DNA of 64,000 bases from Chlamydoabsidia padenii (taxonomy: Eukaryota; Mucoromycota; Mucoromycetes; Mucorales; Cunninghamellaceae), in NCBI GenBank assembly GCA_025330725.1, contig JAIWND010000003.1, forward strand, positions 1,054,001 to 1,118,000, in the 5' to 3' direction. How positions within the stretch are numbered: position 1 is the first letter of the stretch; the number at the start of each line of letters is the position of its first letter. The position numbers were made by a program, and so were the translations under genes. This document shows positions 47,225 through 59,345 of the stretch, one piece after another. The notes beneath the pieces were generated by a model that was not told where the DNA came from, did not search any database, and was given only the letters and a program-made list of their open reading frames with translations.

Positions 47225-48104
47225 CTATTCTAATTTTCCACGTTTGGCGCGTTTTCGTCGTTGCAAGTTGGTTTCATAGTTAACGATCGGTGTGAGATTC
47301 AAATCCACCAGAGGACTCTTCGTTTCCCTTGTCCCCAATTCTCTTTGTCGTATAATATCGCTTTCCGCTGACATGAGTCGTTTCAAATTTTCCTCCACCG
47401 TTCTAGATTGCTGAGAGTTGAGTTCCCGGACACGTTGTGGATTATCAGGTCGATCAATGTAGACTGGGGTTTGCCGAAAGGAATGCTTGCTGGGGAATTT
47501 GGGTAGATAGGAAGGTACATAGGTGGCATCACCATGTAATGTATCTTCTGTCGCATCTTTTTCTTCGTCATCTTCATCATCATCGTCTTCATCAGAGGCT
47601 AAAAAGTCGGGTATCGTTTCAATCGTCGTTTCGTTGGATCGTTCCAGGCGTACTTGATGTGTCTCTAAAAGAGAGAGAGAGAGAAAAAAAAGCCAAGTTG
47701 GAGTTTGCTTGTTTAATTGTAAAGAGCATTTACCTTTAGTTAAGTTGTTGTAGTATTGCTGAGAGTATTGTTCCAAGGAAGGTAAATCAATGTTACTCTT
47801 CTTGAAGCATCGTTGAATATCGTGATAGTTAGGACGAGTTCGATTACCAAGTTCTGCATAAGAGTGAGTTGATACAAGAAGTGTTTCTAAATCTATAAGT
47901 AAAAGAAGGGAGGAAGAGGTGATTAGTCGAGTGGATAAAAATGGTGGGTTGCTGTTCCAATTTACAAGTGCCCAATAGGTTCGATAAAGTGGTTAATGTA
48001 GTACTGTCAATGGAATCAAAACCTGATTCCTTTGCGAGCAAGACGGCAACTTTGGCATTGGCCTCGTTCACAAATGGTGAATTCGTTGGACGAGCGTTAT
48101 GCAT
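47225..48104 (-). CDS. TAF8: TFIID subunit TAF8
   Basis: Subunit of the general transcription factor TFIID, with a histone-fold partner of TAF10. Three exons: complement(join(47225..47664, 47734..47892, 47966..48104)), 245 aa. The histone-fold/bromo-associated domain spans about 10-100 (NEANAKVAVLLAKESGFDSI; THSYAELGNRTRPNYHDIQR). An acidic run (DEDDDDEDDEEKDATED) follows. The TAF8 C-terminal motif reads FPSKHSFRQTPVYIDRPDNP and RELNSQQSRTVEENLKRLM. The tail is basic (RRKRAKRGKLE). It faces away from the aspartate/glutamate carrier gene. Confidence 0.88.
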
Positions 48105-49078
48105 GCTTTTTTTTTTGTTTGGTAAAAGAGAAGAGAGGGAAGAAAGAGAGAAGGACAAAAATATTTTTTTTTTCTTCCTTGCTGACCGGACTTTTAAAAT
48201 ATAAACTTGAAAATAGCTGGGCCTCACTTAAAAAGTGGTCATGCATGAATGGGGAATCCATACATCACTACTTTTTTACCTGGATTTTGATTTGAAGAGC
48301 AGTAGAGAGGACAAAGAATTATGATTGGTCTTTTGGATGATGATACAGTAATATTCTCTTGCCGTAAAATTACCTAAACAAGCGAGCAGGGGACTCCATC
48401 TTGGCGATCCCCATGACACACATAGCAAGAGATCAAATGGACAAGTTGTATCTAATTCTCTTGATGAATATCCACAAAAGATACTAATCAACGATATATG
48501 TATCATGATTTTATCACTATAAAGCACTTTTAGGAATAGAATCGGAGTTACACAATATGACTAACGTCCAAGATTGGCCAATGATTATGATAAAAAGCTG
48601 AAAGTAAAAGCCGTTCACCCATTTTCTAAGCTGTTTTCACGTGCTCGGCCGATCATAGAGAATTGACTCACTCGCCCCTTTTGTGTCCTATATAAATATG
48701 AAACCAGTCATTAGAATGAGGGGCAAAGTATGTTCTAGTGCGTTTCTACAAGATCATAGCTTGGTTTCCTTCCATCATGATAAGAACAACGCTTTCTTGA
48801 TTTTTGCAATATTCATGAGCCCGGAAGAATACGAAATAGACTCAAATGTGTAGTGACCTGTCCATTAAAGCCGATTGGTGGATTCCGGTTCCTTACGTTC
48901 TCGAATTTTTTAAATCCCGCGCCCTCTTTCCACTTTTTTTTTTTTTTTGTAAAGTGCCTTTTGTTGTTTCTCTCTTCCCCACATATTTTCTCCCGTCTTT
49001 TATTTTTTTTTACTTTTATCTTCTTCCTCCCATCCTTTTTTTTTTTACTTTATACTTTATACTTTATAAATCATCATC
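48105..49078. other. 974-nt region between divergent TAF8 and carrier genes
   Basis: No protein gene is supported. The motif variant TTTAAATCCCG lies at 48909-48919, 160 nt before the carrier start. A TATATAAATA lies at 48689-48698 without a matching gene start nearby. T-runs precede the carrier start codon. Confidence 0.45.
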
Positions 49079-51197
49079 ATGGCTACGGAAGCAACCAATA
49101 GTGCGGTGGAACAATATCGTAAAGCATTCAACAAACATGCATCTGTGGAGGCTGGTAATGACCGTTATATGACCAAAGATGACTTTTTGGCTGCTATTGC
49201 TCCCGGGGAAGACTTTGCCAAGATCAAGCGCGAACAATATGGACTCCTTTACAAGATTGCTGCTACCTCTGACCAAGACCGTATCTCCTTTAACGACTTT
49301 GTCATCTTTCAAAATTTGTTGTCCAAGCCCGATGCTGAATACGAAGTGGCTTTCCGGTTATTCGATGTGAACAACACTGGCAAAATCACGTTTGACCAAT
49401 TCAAACAAGTCCTCTCCAGCAATCTCCCTAGTGATGCGGTTCCCTTTGACTTTGACTGCGACTGGTTGAAACTGTATATTGGCAACAAGGAAGGACACTA
49501 TCAATTGACCTATGAAGAATTCTCTCAACTGCTCAAGGGGCTTCAAGGCGAACGACTACGACAGGAATTCAAACATTATGATCAAAAGCAAACCGGCTAT
49601 ATCTCCACCGAACACTTTAAACGGATCATCTTGGACGTGGCTCAACATAAACTCTCGGACCTGGTTATTGATCACCTTCCTACCTTGTGCAATCTCTACG
49701 CAACCGGCAGTGGCACCACCATCAGCTTCTCCAACATGGTTGCTTTCCATAATGTCATCCGGAACATTGATATGGTCGAACTTGTGATTCGTCGTGCCAT
49801 TGCTGCTAATCAAGAAAACGCGATCACCAAGCAAGACTTTCTCAGTCAAGCCGCTAAAACCAGTCGTTACTCGCTATTTACACCCATGGAAGCGGATATC
49901 ATCTTCCATTTTGCCGCCGTGGACAGTAATGGCTCTGGTCGATTGACTTTGGAAGACTTTGAAAAAATCTTGGATCCTCGCTGGCGACCTATCACTCAAC
50001 AAGAACAACAACGACTGGCCAATTTGGGTACTCAACAACAACAACAAAAAGAAAAGGTGGATGGTGGAAAGGAAAAACATGGTTTCTTGTGGGAAGTGGT
50101 GGGAAACATGTATTCTTTTACCTTGGGCTCAATTGCTGGTGCGGTGGGTGCAACTGCTGTTTATCCTATCGATTTGGTCAAGACTCGAATGCAAAATCAA
50201 CGATCAAAGGTGGTTGGCGAATTGTTGTACAAGAACAGTTTGGATTGCTTTAAAAAGGTCGTCAAGAATGAAGGATTCGTTGGATTATACCGTGGTTTGG
50301 GTCCTCAACTTGTGGTAAGTATATATATATATATATATATGTTGATGATGATAATCATGATACTGACTTTTGTTTTTATAGGGCGTTGCACCAGAAAAGG
50401 CCATTAAATTGACTGTAAACGACTTTGTGCGAAACAAATTGGCCAACAAGCAAACAGGTGAAATGAAATTTTGGCAAGAAATGGTTGCAGGTGGATCCGC
50501 AGGTGCTTCTCAAGTGGTATTTACTAATCCCTTGGAAATTGTCAAGATTCGACTTCAAGTACAAGGTGAACAAGCAAAGACACATCCGGATATGCCTCGA
50601 CGATCTGCGATTTGGATTGTCAAGAATCTCGGTATTGTCGGTCTCTACAAGGGTGTCAGTGCCTGTCTGCTCCGGGACGTGCCCTTCTCTGCCATCTACT
50701 TTCCTGCCTATGCACATCTCAAGAAGGATCTCTTCCATGAAGGTCCCGATCACAAGCTTACCATCACCGAACTGTTATCTGCCGGTGCCATTGCTGGTAT
50801 GCCTGCTGCCTACTTTACCACCCCTGCTGATGTCATCAAGACCCGTCTTCAAGTCGAAGCCAAAAAGGGACAAACCTCTTACACCGGGATCAAGGATGCG
50901 GCAAAGAAGATTTATGCCGAAGAAGGTTTCAAGGCTTTCTTCAAAGGTGGTCCTGCTCGTATCTTTAGATCTTCGCCTCAATTCGGTGTCACTTTGACTG
51001 TGTATGAATTGTTACATCAAGCCTTCCCTCTGCCTGGTCATGCTGCTACTACTCCTGGTGCTACTGCCGCTATTGCTCCTGAAGGACCGATATCGGCTGA
51101 TCATCAACAATTGACTGGATTCCAATCAAGAAATGCTTTGAAACTACTTTTAGACCTTGACTATAGATTTGGTGTTTATACTCCTCCTTCCAAATAG
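49079..51197 (+). CDS. AGC1: Mitochondrial aspartate/glutamate carrier (aralar/citrin type)
   Basis: Inner-membrane exchanger of aspartate for glutamate, part of the malate-aspartate shuttle. Two exons: 49079..50314 and 50382..51197, 683 aa. The N-terminal ~330 residues are an EF-hand domain like that of the calcium-regulated human carriers ([40 protein letters not shown]). Three mitochondrial-carrier repeats follow with signatures [22 protein letters not shown] and [11 protein letters not shown]. The C-terminal tail (about 640-683) is Ala/Pro-rich then hydrophilic. Yeast Agc1 has only a vestigial N-terminal domain, so the long EF-hand domain resembles animal and other fungal carriers. The start context is ATCATCATCATGG. 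Confidence 0.95.
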
Positions 51198-51604
51198 ATT
51201 ACCCACCTCTTTTTTTTATAATAAAAAAAAAATAGTTGTATCTTTTAACCTTGAATAAAATAAAGTATGCTTGACCCTGACTACTAAACCAAGCGTCAAG
51301 AATTCCAAGGAATACTTTAATGTTGTCAACTAGATTCTCCCCCCTCCTTTATATATATGATCACTTGTAAATACGATACAATAAAATACTAGTTGATTGA
51401 TGTCTCTTATATTTGATAATGTGTAGGTGATGTTGGCCAGTCTTTGACAGGGCGGAATTTGAAAATCCCTTGTGTGTTGAAGCACCTCAAAGACAAAATG
51501 GAATATTTTTAACATCCGCCAAAAAACAAAAACAAAAAAAAACAAGCTTCACTTTTTTTTTTATTTTCTTACCTCTTCTCCCCACTCTCTTTATCCAATA
51601 CATT
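51198..51604. other. NDUFB8 upstream region
   Basis: Contains AATAAAATAAA polyadenylation-type sequence near 51256 and a motif variant CGGAATTTGAA at 51453-51463, about 140 nt before the next start. No gene is seen. Confidence 0.45.
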
Positions 51605-52290
51605 ATGCTTCGTTCTTCGACCTCACGATTGTTATCTACTCGTTTGATACAACGACCTGTGGTGATGTCTGCCCGATCTCAATCCACTCTCGACACTGGT
51701 GAAGTGATCCAAGACCCTCAAATCGGTGATTATCCCAACTTGCCTCGATGGAGCAACCAATCCCGTGGTCCCTTTGGTTGGTGGGATCCTCAAGATAAAC
51801 GTAACTTTGGTGAAACGGTAAGAAGAGCTTTTTTTTTTTAAAAAAAAAAATTAATACAATGTATAGACTAAAACATTCTTTTTATATATATTAGGTTCAC
51901 GAAGAAGACGAACTCATGGGTGTGTGGGCTCCTGATCTTCATACTTACAGCCCTTACAAGGCTGCTGCTCAATTGGCCATGTTTGCTGGTGTGATTGCTA
52001 CCTTTGTTGGTGTTGTTTACACTACCTACCCTGAAAGACCTGCTGTAAGTTGTATATATATATATATAAAGTAGGAAGAAAGATGGAGACTAACTAGGAT
52101 TCCTTTTAGGTCAAGCGTACTTATCCTGAAGACGGTTTGAAAAAGAGCTTGGGATTCCGTGAAGGTGATGTTAGACCTCGTGGTGTAAGTATCTATCTAG
52201 GAATGAATAGTGCCATTTACATACAATAACTCACATACACATCCCTTTTATTATATTGCATAATAGGCTCGTACCGAAGAATCAGAATAG
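51605..52290 (+). CDS. NDUFB8: Complex I subunit NDUFB8 (ASHI)
   Basis: Accessory membrane-arm subunit of mitochondrial NADH:ubiquinone oxidoreductase. Four exons: 51605..51817, 51895..52044, 52110..52184, 52267..52290, 153 aa. A basic Ser/Arg-rich presequence (residues 1-30) precedes DPQIGDYPNLPRWSNQSRGP and FGWWDPQDKRNFGETVHEED, which carry the family pattern. One membrane helix (AMFAGVIATFVGVVYTTYP) lies at about 95-115. An in-frame upstream extension is open but starts from a T-rich region and was not used. A genome with NDUFB8 has a real complex I, unlike baker's yeast. Confidence 0.9.
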
Positions 52291-52460
52291 ATCCCCACCC
52301 ACCCTACACAACTCACATCAATACAACTATTAATTGAATAAATAACACCATTTGGTTTTTTTTATGCTATTGTAAATTACACTAGACTTTTATTATATCA
52401 TTTATGAATAAATAAAGAAATGTATTCATGTATATATATATATATATATTATAGTAAAAA

Positions 52461-53907
52461 CTAGATGGGATAATTGTCAAAAGGATTCAAAGGAGCAGAT
52501 TCATCATTACCATCTTGTTGTTGCCTGCTTGTTTCAAGTGGACCAATAGCTTCATCTTGTGGATAAACCGGTTGTTGCCGTGGACAAGACACTGAGAATT
52601 TGCGATGTCGTTTACTACTTCGTCGAGATTTTGCTTGATCAAAGTCATCAAGTCCATCCAGTCGTAGATGATCACTTGGCGTTTCCTCCAGTCGAATACG
52701 ATCTCCGTCGAATATCAGTGATCCCCATCGTGTGTCATGCGCCAACACACTTGATGATTCGTCCGTTGATACGAGTTGAGAATACCGTACAGAGGATCGA
52801 TTGCTGTTGGGCGGTTTCTTTGACTCTAGTCGTCGTCGTTTGGCGATTTCTTCATATAGTTTTTGTCGTTGACCATGTTTCTCAAACGCAATCGATTCAT
52901 TGGCTTCCATTTCTTCGGGGGTCAGAGTAAGAGTGGGCGATGGGTAAAAGATGGGTTCGGGTGGTGGTGGTGACGGGTTGAACGTGTTCTTTTCCATGTC
53001 AAAAGTGGTATTGTTGTTTTCGACTGGGCTGGTGATGGGATCATCCCAAGAAGAATGCACGAGTTTGTTGAGATCTGATTGTGCATTACTTTTAAGACGG
53101 TAATAATATTTCTGAATAAAAAATAGACATGTGCACTAAAAAAAAAAAAAAAAGAATGAGACAAAGCGGTCAAAAACGGCGTTTAAATAGTTACATTACC
53201 GCCAGTAATCCAAAAACCAAACAAGACAATAGTCGTAAAAGGGAAAATCGGATCCAGTTATGCTCACATGTTTGGTATGCCTTGTTCAGTTCGTCCATAC
53301 TTTCGTACCCAAAAGACCACCAGAAACCATCAGGAGGAATACGTTGGATACATTTCTCCAACAGTTTTTTTTGGTACCGGCTGTAAAGTAAACCGATATG
53401 CACGAGACCCACGATGAATTGGGCCGAACAAACTCCGCTCAATGCCAGGAAAAGTCGATGGATGCCTTTTAAGGATCTCTGTAACGAAAGAATCAGTCAC
53501 TTTTTTTTTTTTGAACTAGAGAGTCTTTCTTCTTGATTACCTTTTTGATAAAGAAGATTTCAATGACGGTGAGTATAATGATAATACCTGTGATGGCAAT
53601 GTAGATGTAAAAATCTATCATGGTCACTCCACTAGATACCCATTCTAGAAATAAAGTAATAATAAAGATTAAAACATGCTTGCATGAATGATCCCTCTTT
53701 TCTTATTACGTGGAAGGAACAATAATTCCAAGGCAATAAGACCAATACTAATAATCTGGAATAGTAAAAAAAAAAAAAAAAAGGTTAGGAGCAAAGGTTT
53801 TTATCAAAAAAGAAATTACATACACATAATATAAAGTCCGACATCAATGCAAGATTACGAGCAGAGAAGAGTGATCCACATCGTTTCTTGAGACTTTCAA
53901 AAACCAT
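52461..53907 (-). CDS. Four-transmembrane protein, tetraspanin-like, with long cytosolic tail
   Basis: I do not recognise a named family. Five exons: complement(join(52461..53111, 53200..53478, 53541..53644, 53710..53755, 53824..53907)), 387 aa. Four hydrophobic helices lie at about 18-41, 50-76, 86-108 and 155-171. The loop between the third and fourth (about 110-152) contains two Cys (KCIQRIPPDGFWW and YQTCEHNW), which is the topology of tetraspanins, but the CCG motif is absent. The tail (172-387) is hydrophilic with Ser/Pro stretches and basic clusters. The start is uncertain: a small upstream exon (MKPMSFD) could be joined in frame through an intron ending at 53910. The gene is real because all five exons keep frame. 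Confidence 0.75.
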
Positions 53908-54095
53908 ATCTACATAAGACCAAAAGTAAAGACAACAGTAATAATAATAGTAAAAAAGCATTAAGTTTTATTTTTAACGGCCACTACCCATGTCTTGTTA
54001 CCAAAAGACATCGGTTTCATCCCCTGATTATTTCATTCAGCGATAAATATCCATATTTTATTATCAAGACAGACAGACAAATGATGATAACTAAG

Positions 54096-55784
54096 CTAGG
54101 TATACCTATTAGATTGTTGTTGTTGCTGTTCTTCTTCTTCTTCAGCATCATCTACCACCGAATATCCTTCCTGACGTCGTTTCCACCATAGCCAGACATA
54201 ATAACCACCTGCCACGATGATAGCACTGATGACCAAGACCGAGACGACAATCAAAAGAAAAGACCACCAAGAGAGAGCCAACGAGTCATTTTCAAAAGGC
54301 AGCAACACCCTATCGATTTCAATCACCCCACCACCATTAGTCACCCTACCCATCCCAATCACCTGAGCCTTTTCTTGTAAACTATTCTTGACATGGACGG
54401 TATACATCATATTATCGGGCGCCGAGTCGATCAAGGTGATCACGACCTTTTCATTCTCGTACAATGTCGGAAACTCGGTACCTCGACTAGTGATTTCGCC
54501 ATGCCGTTCGTCAGTGGTCCGTTCGCCGCCTTGTTTTCCAATCAGAGTCATTTGCGGCATTGGTACCGTGAGGATATGCATCCGAGCCACCCGATTCACC
54601 AATGCCTTGTCTTGCAGTAACCGAGTAAAATTCATGCGATTGAATGCCCGATCGGTGGGAGCCAGCACCACATAGGCTGCCGTGTCCGTCAATTCCAGCA
54701 AATGAGCTTGTTCCATCAAGTCGAGGAAACTGTTGGTGGTGCCAGAGCTGGTAAGTAGGTCGTGATTGGTGACTTGGAGTGATAATGGAAGCTGTACCCG
54801 ATCCACCTTGAGCACCGCACCGTTTTTCATGAGCATTTGTTCGTCAGCTAGTACTTTGCCAATCACGCTGCGATCGTTCCCGTCCGCCGCACCATGTCCA
54901 CGTAAAAAGAGTCCTTGGTTGGTCTTGTTCAAATGGATATCTTCGTTCAAAGTGGCCGCTGTGTATTCGCCCAATTCCATTTCATTATTGTAATAAAGTC
55001 CTTCAAGTGCATGGAAGGTGAGGACTTTGGTGAGTTTGTCCTTGTTCGTGAGAAGATGTTTTGTCAGCAACCCGAGTCGTTCAAAGGCTTCGTTTGTCGG
55101 TGCAAAGAGAGTGATGCCTTGGGCTTGTTGTAGGATATGGTCAGTGTCGGATTGATAAGAGAGGGCCACCAAAGTGGAAAGATCCAGATTGGTAGGTAGT
55201 AATTCAAGTATATCAGGAGGAAGTTCCAGAGCTTGAGATACAGGATAGACATAACTTGATGAGGCGGATACTAGAATTAAAACAAGTCAGTTTAGTCGGC
55301 CCATTATTTTTACTCCTTCTCACTTACCAGGTTCACCTACTACGACCGAACGACCAAACTGGATAGATTGCTTTTCAGTATAGTAACGAGACACTTTATC
55401 TTGTACCGTCACATGAACACGAATACGTTGTTTGTTACCGGAGCCAAGATAATCCTTACCCGCCATTGTCTTGAGCAAAACACCATCACCAAGTTCATCA
55501 GGACCATACCGTCTATCGATTATATGATACTTGAGCCATTCTTGAATATCATTTTGTGGTATCCTTGTTTCATCGAGTGCTTCATTTGGTGGTGCCAATA
55601 GGGTAAGTGAAGACGATTTGTCCAGGTAACCGCCAAGATCATTAGTATCAAATAGTTCCACTAATTTCGTAGCATTAATTGTATCAAGTACTTGTCGCAA
55701 AGTTCGTTCTTCAGCTGCTATTGTTGAGTGAATGAAGGAGTATGTAAGTAAAAGTAAACAAGTAATTAGGAAAGGTCGATTCAT
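54096..55784 (-). CDS. Fasciclin (FAS1)-domain membrane protein
   Basis: Predicted cell-surface or vacuolar adhesion-type protein. Two exons: complement(join(54096..55270, 55328..55784)), 543 aa. Residues 1-23 are a signal peptide (RPFLITCLLLLTYSFIHSTI). FAS1-type repeats follow at about 28-150 (SSLTLLAPPNEALDE), 160-325 (QGITLFAPTNEAFERLGLL) and 330-475 (AYVVLAPTDRAFNRMNF). A single membrane helix lies at about 480-508 (SFLLIVVSVLVISAIIVAGG), then a short tail with KRR, poly-Glu and poly-Gln. The order resembles the vacuolar FAS1 protein YLR001C type in yeast. An exact promoter motif lies about 80 nt upstream, within a T-rich in-frame extension that was rejected as coding. Confidence 0.9.
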
Positions 55785-55862
55785 TTGTGCTAAAAAGAAA
55801 AAGTAAATAAATAAAATGAAATAAAAAAACCCGCCCAGTGGCATAATAACCATCCACCCATT

Positions 55863-55873
55863 TTCAAATCCCG
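55863..55873 (-). promoter_or_regulatory. Recurrent promoter motif CGGGATTTGAA (fasciclin gene)
   Basis: Exact copy in the sense orientation, 78 nt before the start codon at 55784. Confidence 0.55.
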
Positions 55874-55942
55874 GTATTTTTTTTAGACCAGTTTTGACAA
55901 GTCAGGTGGTTGGACCCCCCATCACTTTATTACATTAACAAT

Positions 55943-57769
55943 CTATGGACGATAAACAAAGGATAAATCTTCACCATCGGTTCTATCATCAACAACAGTA
56001 TCATCCAACCGACCAGCAGGGGACGAGCCTTCAGAGTTTAATTTACATGCCCTATCAGAGTTGCTTCGGACAAGAGACCACCGTATAAAGCCATACAAGA
56101 TAAATGCCAAGATATTTGCACCGGTATACCCGAGCATAGCACCGATATACCGAGGTGCTTGATTACCAGACATACATTGAGGTCCCACAAAATTACCGAG
56201 TGTATAAAAGACAAGTTGACTGGATGTATAAAACACTTTTTTGGAATAGCCTACAGAAGGGAAAAAAAAAAAAAAAAGAGAGAGAGGGTTAGTTTTGATG
56301 ATTGACGAGAAAGTTCTTTTTCTTTCTTACCTTTCACATTGTTTGATATATTAGTTTGGACCAAAATATACATGGGTGTGCAACCATAAGCAAGATAAAT
56401 ACCTATTAAGATGACAATCATCATTAGTATTTATTACCCCTGATTTGTTTTTGACTACTTACCTGCTAATTTCCCGGATCCACTAGGTACCAGAGCCAAG
56501 ATCAAGACACCTGCCATTGACACGAGCGTCATTCCCATGGCGACCAGATTGATTTCATGGTATCGTTTTGACAAATAAAATGTAATAGTAATGAGGATAG
56601 CACCACTGACACCCTGAGGAATATTGAGAAGAATAGCTTGCAAGTTCTATGATAAAGAAGCGGAGTTGGTTACTTTTGTTGCATAATAGAGGGGTTTTAC
56701 TTACAGTGAAGCCAATTTGTTGAATGATTTGAGAAGAGAAGATTGTAGTACTTCCATTTTGGAGATTACAAAGGAAAGAGAGAGCACAGTAGCAATAATA
56801 CCGAGGATCCCTGAGACCTTCATAAACATGATTAATATTAAAAGTAGTATTGGTTGCCATCCCGTTATCCAAAGCCCGTCTATCTACAATCATTTGTTCT
56901 GTAGGCTCGAGTCGGAACCACCTTGATTTGGGATGATCTGGAAGGAAAAAGAAGGTGAAGATGCCCAGAGTACAAGTGATGGTCCCCCAAATGATATAAC
57001 TGTACTGCCAAGCAGAGAGTCCATTCATGCCTTGCATATACCCGATCCCAAACGCAATCAGACCACCAACAGAAGTAGCCAGGGCATTGGCGAGAAACAT
57101 ATAGGACAAGTAGAGGACTTGTTCGTGTCGCCGGTAAAACATGGAGATAAGGAGAAACATGCAAGGATATGTACACGCTTCAAAGAAGCCAAGGATCACG
57201 CGTAGGGCGGCCAGGATACCAAAGTTAGTTGCTAGAGCCGTACACCCAAAACTGATACCCCATAATACAAGAATGGTACCCATGTATTTGGAGATGGGCA
57301 GCCTTTGCATCAAAAAGTTATTGGGGATCTGGAAGGCCAAATAACCAAAGTAAAAGATACCACTACAAGGAAAAAAAAAAAAGAAGAAGAAGAGAGGGAA
57401 TGAGAATGAGAATGTAGTTTTATTAACATTAACTTATGCTTACCCAACAAGTCCAAACTGATCCTTTGTAATATGAGTGTCTTCAAGCAGTCCCATAACC
57501 GCTGCCGTGTTAATGGATGTCTTGTCGATGAACTAATCATAAAGAGGGTGAGATAAAAAAGGAAGAGAGAAAGAAAAAAAGTTTACCTGTGTGAAAAGTA
57601 TTAATATCACCAGCGGTAGAAAAGCCCGATCGATTTTTCGCTTGACCAATTTTTCTTCAGGTGAGTAGACAAACGCAGGTTTAGCAGTGAGTATGTTATT
57701 CTGGAGTGATTCCACATCATATTCAATCTTGTATTCTTTAAATAATGTATCATCTTTTTGGATCGTCAT
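55943..57769 (-). CDS. MFS transporter, Dal5/anion:cation symporter family
   Basis: Predicted plasma-membrane permease of the allantoate/nicotinate/vitamin-type (ACS) family. Six exons: complement(join(55943..56250, 56331..56402, 56463..56646, 56705..57362, 57444..57532, 57587..57769)), 497 aa with about twelve helices. Family landmarks are the cytosolic N-terminus with KLVKRKIDRAFLPLV, FIDKTSINTAAVMGLLEDTH, YFGYLAFQIPNNFLMQRLP, then LRVILGFFEACTYPCMFLL and LPDHPKSRWF. The substrate is not readable. The upstream region is dense in GATA motifs, which fits nitrogen-controlled expression as for yeast DAL5 (inference). Confidence 0.92.
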
Positions 57770-57917
57770 TGTTTATAAAGGTACAAGAAGAAAAAGAAAA
57801 GGGAAAAAGAAAACAGAATCTTTATTCTTGATCAGGAAAAAGGAACCAGTGCGGCTCTTGAAATAAGATTAAGCTTTCACTATGACAAACCCTGTTTTAT
57901 GCTGGTGAGAACTTTGG

Positions 57918-58232
57918 AGATAGGATATCAGGCACAAAGTAGGTTGATAGGGTGGGTTACACTTATCTCACTATAGGTTGTTTGGGGAAGAAGATGACTA
58001 GATAGAAAAAGTAGATAGATGGTTTGAATGTCATCATGTAATCTGCTTGATTACTTTTTCTTTTCATTTCAAAGGAAGGGGTCAAGTCTGGCTTGTTCAG
58101 TATCATTTTTATCTTATCTTTCTACTCGAGTGATACCCCGCATTTCTGGTACTGCCTTTGAGTCGGCGCTTGAACATTCTAGATCTCTCGGTTGTTATCT
58201 AAGGTAGCTGCTTTTTATCTGACAGGTGATAG
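57918..58232. promoter_or_regulatory. Cluster of GATA-factor motifs upstream of the Dal5-like gene
   Basis: GATA-type hexamers (AGATAG/A, TGATAG or their complements CTATCT, TTATCT) occur near 57918, 57945, 57962, 58000, 58013, 58109 and 58114, 58195, 58215 and 58227. They begin about 150 nt upstream of the start codon at 57769. Binding is inferred from consensus only. Confidence 0.5.
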
Positions 58233-58327
58233 AAAGTGACCCTTTTTGATCGCAATAATGATTATATCATTCTTTTCTATATATCATCGTCACCCCACAA
58301 TTGATATATAATTCAAGCACATGTGAG

Positions 58328-58398
58328 AAGAAGAAGAAGAAGAAGAAGAAGAAGAAGAAGAAGAAGAAGAAGAAGAAGAAGAAGAAGAAGAAGAAGAA
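58328..58398. repeat. (AAG)n microsatellite, about 24 units
   Basis: Perfect AAG trinucleotide tract of about 71 nt, non-coding. Confidence 0.95.
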
Positions 58399-58678
58399 TT
58401 AAAACAGAGAGAGTGAGAGAGGTTAATTATCATAGAGACATTCTTTATTAGATTAATGAGATACTAATGGTACTAGGTATTATTATATACTATAAAGATA
58501 CTAGGTAAAGTTGCCATATTGATCCATAACCACTATTCACCCTTCCCATCCGTCATGAGCCAATGATTCCCCGCCCCCACCCCTAGATACTCCACCTAAC
58601 TGTTATATCCTTTGTTCGATTGATATAAAAGATGATAATGATGCATTTATTGATGAGGAAGGGATAACTAATCAGGTG

Positions 58679-59345
58679 CTATTGGAATGAGTTTTGTACA
58701 TGTTGTTTAATAGTTGATAGAGGATCTTGTTTGAAGGCATCGTGTTGCAGTACTTTTTGGAAACGAGCCATTTCTTGCATCCTAGTTAAAAGAGAGAGAG
58801 AGATCAGTGATTGATATTGAATTGTATGCTTTTTAAGCCTCCTCTACTTACATTGCCTTCTTCTTTGCCTTGCCGCCCTTGATTTTCTTGGAAGAGATAA
58901 TATGAGATCCAGCAGAAGCAGGTTGGTTGGTCGTGGTAGTTGTAGAAGTAGTGGGAGTTTCCTTTTGAATCATTTGCAAGACATCACCAAAATCGTCAAA
59001 GCCTTTTGTCAATGCCCCTTGTTTGGCCTTTTTTTGTTGTTTCTTCTTGGTGGCATAAGAATGGTCCAATTCTACTCGGAATATAAATTAATCATTAGTG
59101 TTGTGATCACAAAGATATCAAGTTGCTTACTTTCTAACCAAGCTTCATGTCGTTGTTTTTGCTTTGTTGTCTTGTTTAGTACAGATTTGGGACCATCGGC
59201 CTATTGAGATCAACAACAAAGAAAGAGAGTGAGTTAGATCAGGGTGTATTACTTGTTTTATATCAATCCTTACCGGTGTGGCTGTTTTCTGGGTCTTATC
59301 AGTGGGTTTCGATCTTGATAACTTTTGACGTTGGGCTTTGGGCAT
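58679..59345 (-). CDS. SLX9: Ribosome biogenesis protein Slx9
   Basis: Small nucleolar/nuclear protein needed for 40S subunit maturation and export (family knowledge). Four exons: complement(join(58679..58781, 58852..59071, 59131..59200, 59274..59345)), 154 aa. The C-terminus RMQEMARFQKVLQ-type block reads here as MQEMARFQKVLQHDAFKQDP then LSTIKQHVQNSF, the Slx9 signature. The N-terminus is highly basic (MPKAQRQKLSRSKPTDKTQK). The middle holds GFDDFGDVLQMIQKE, a Thr-rich linker and a Lys-rich cluster, consistent with nucleolar targeting. A variant promoter motif TTCAAACACCG lies at 59414-59424, 70 nt before the start. Confidence 0.88.

Larger units (their letters stand above)
57770..58678. 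other. MFS transporter upstream region and SLX9 3' flank
   Basis: No gene is seen. About ten GATA-type sites lie between 57918 and 58232, and an (AAG)n tract at 58328-58398. Both are listed separately. Confidence 0.5.

Noticed and set aside
51470..51604. In-frame N-terminal extension of NDUFB8
   Set aside because: The extension is Lys/Phe-rich from A and T runs, and a mitochondrial presequence begins properly at 51605.
58328..58398. (AAG)n tract as coding poly-Lys or poly-Glu
   Set aside because: No start codon, splice context or flanking coding sequence supports it.
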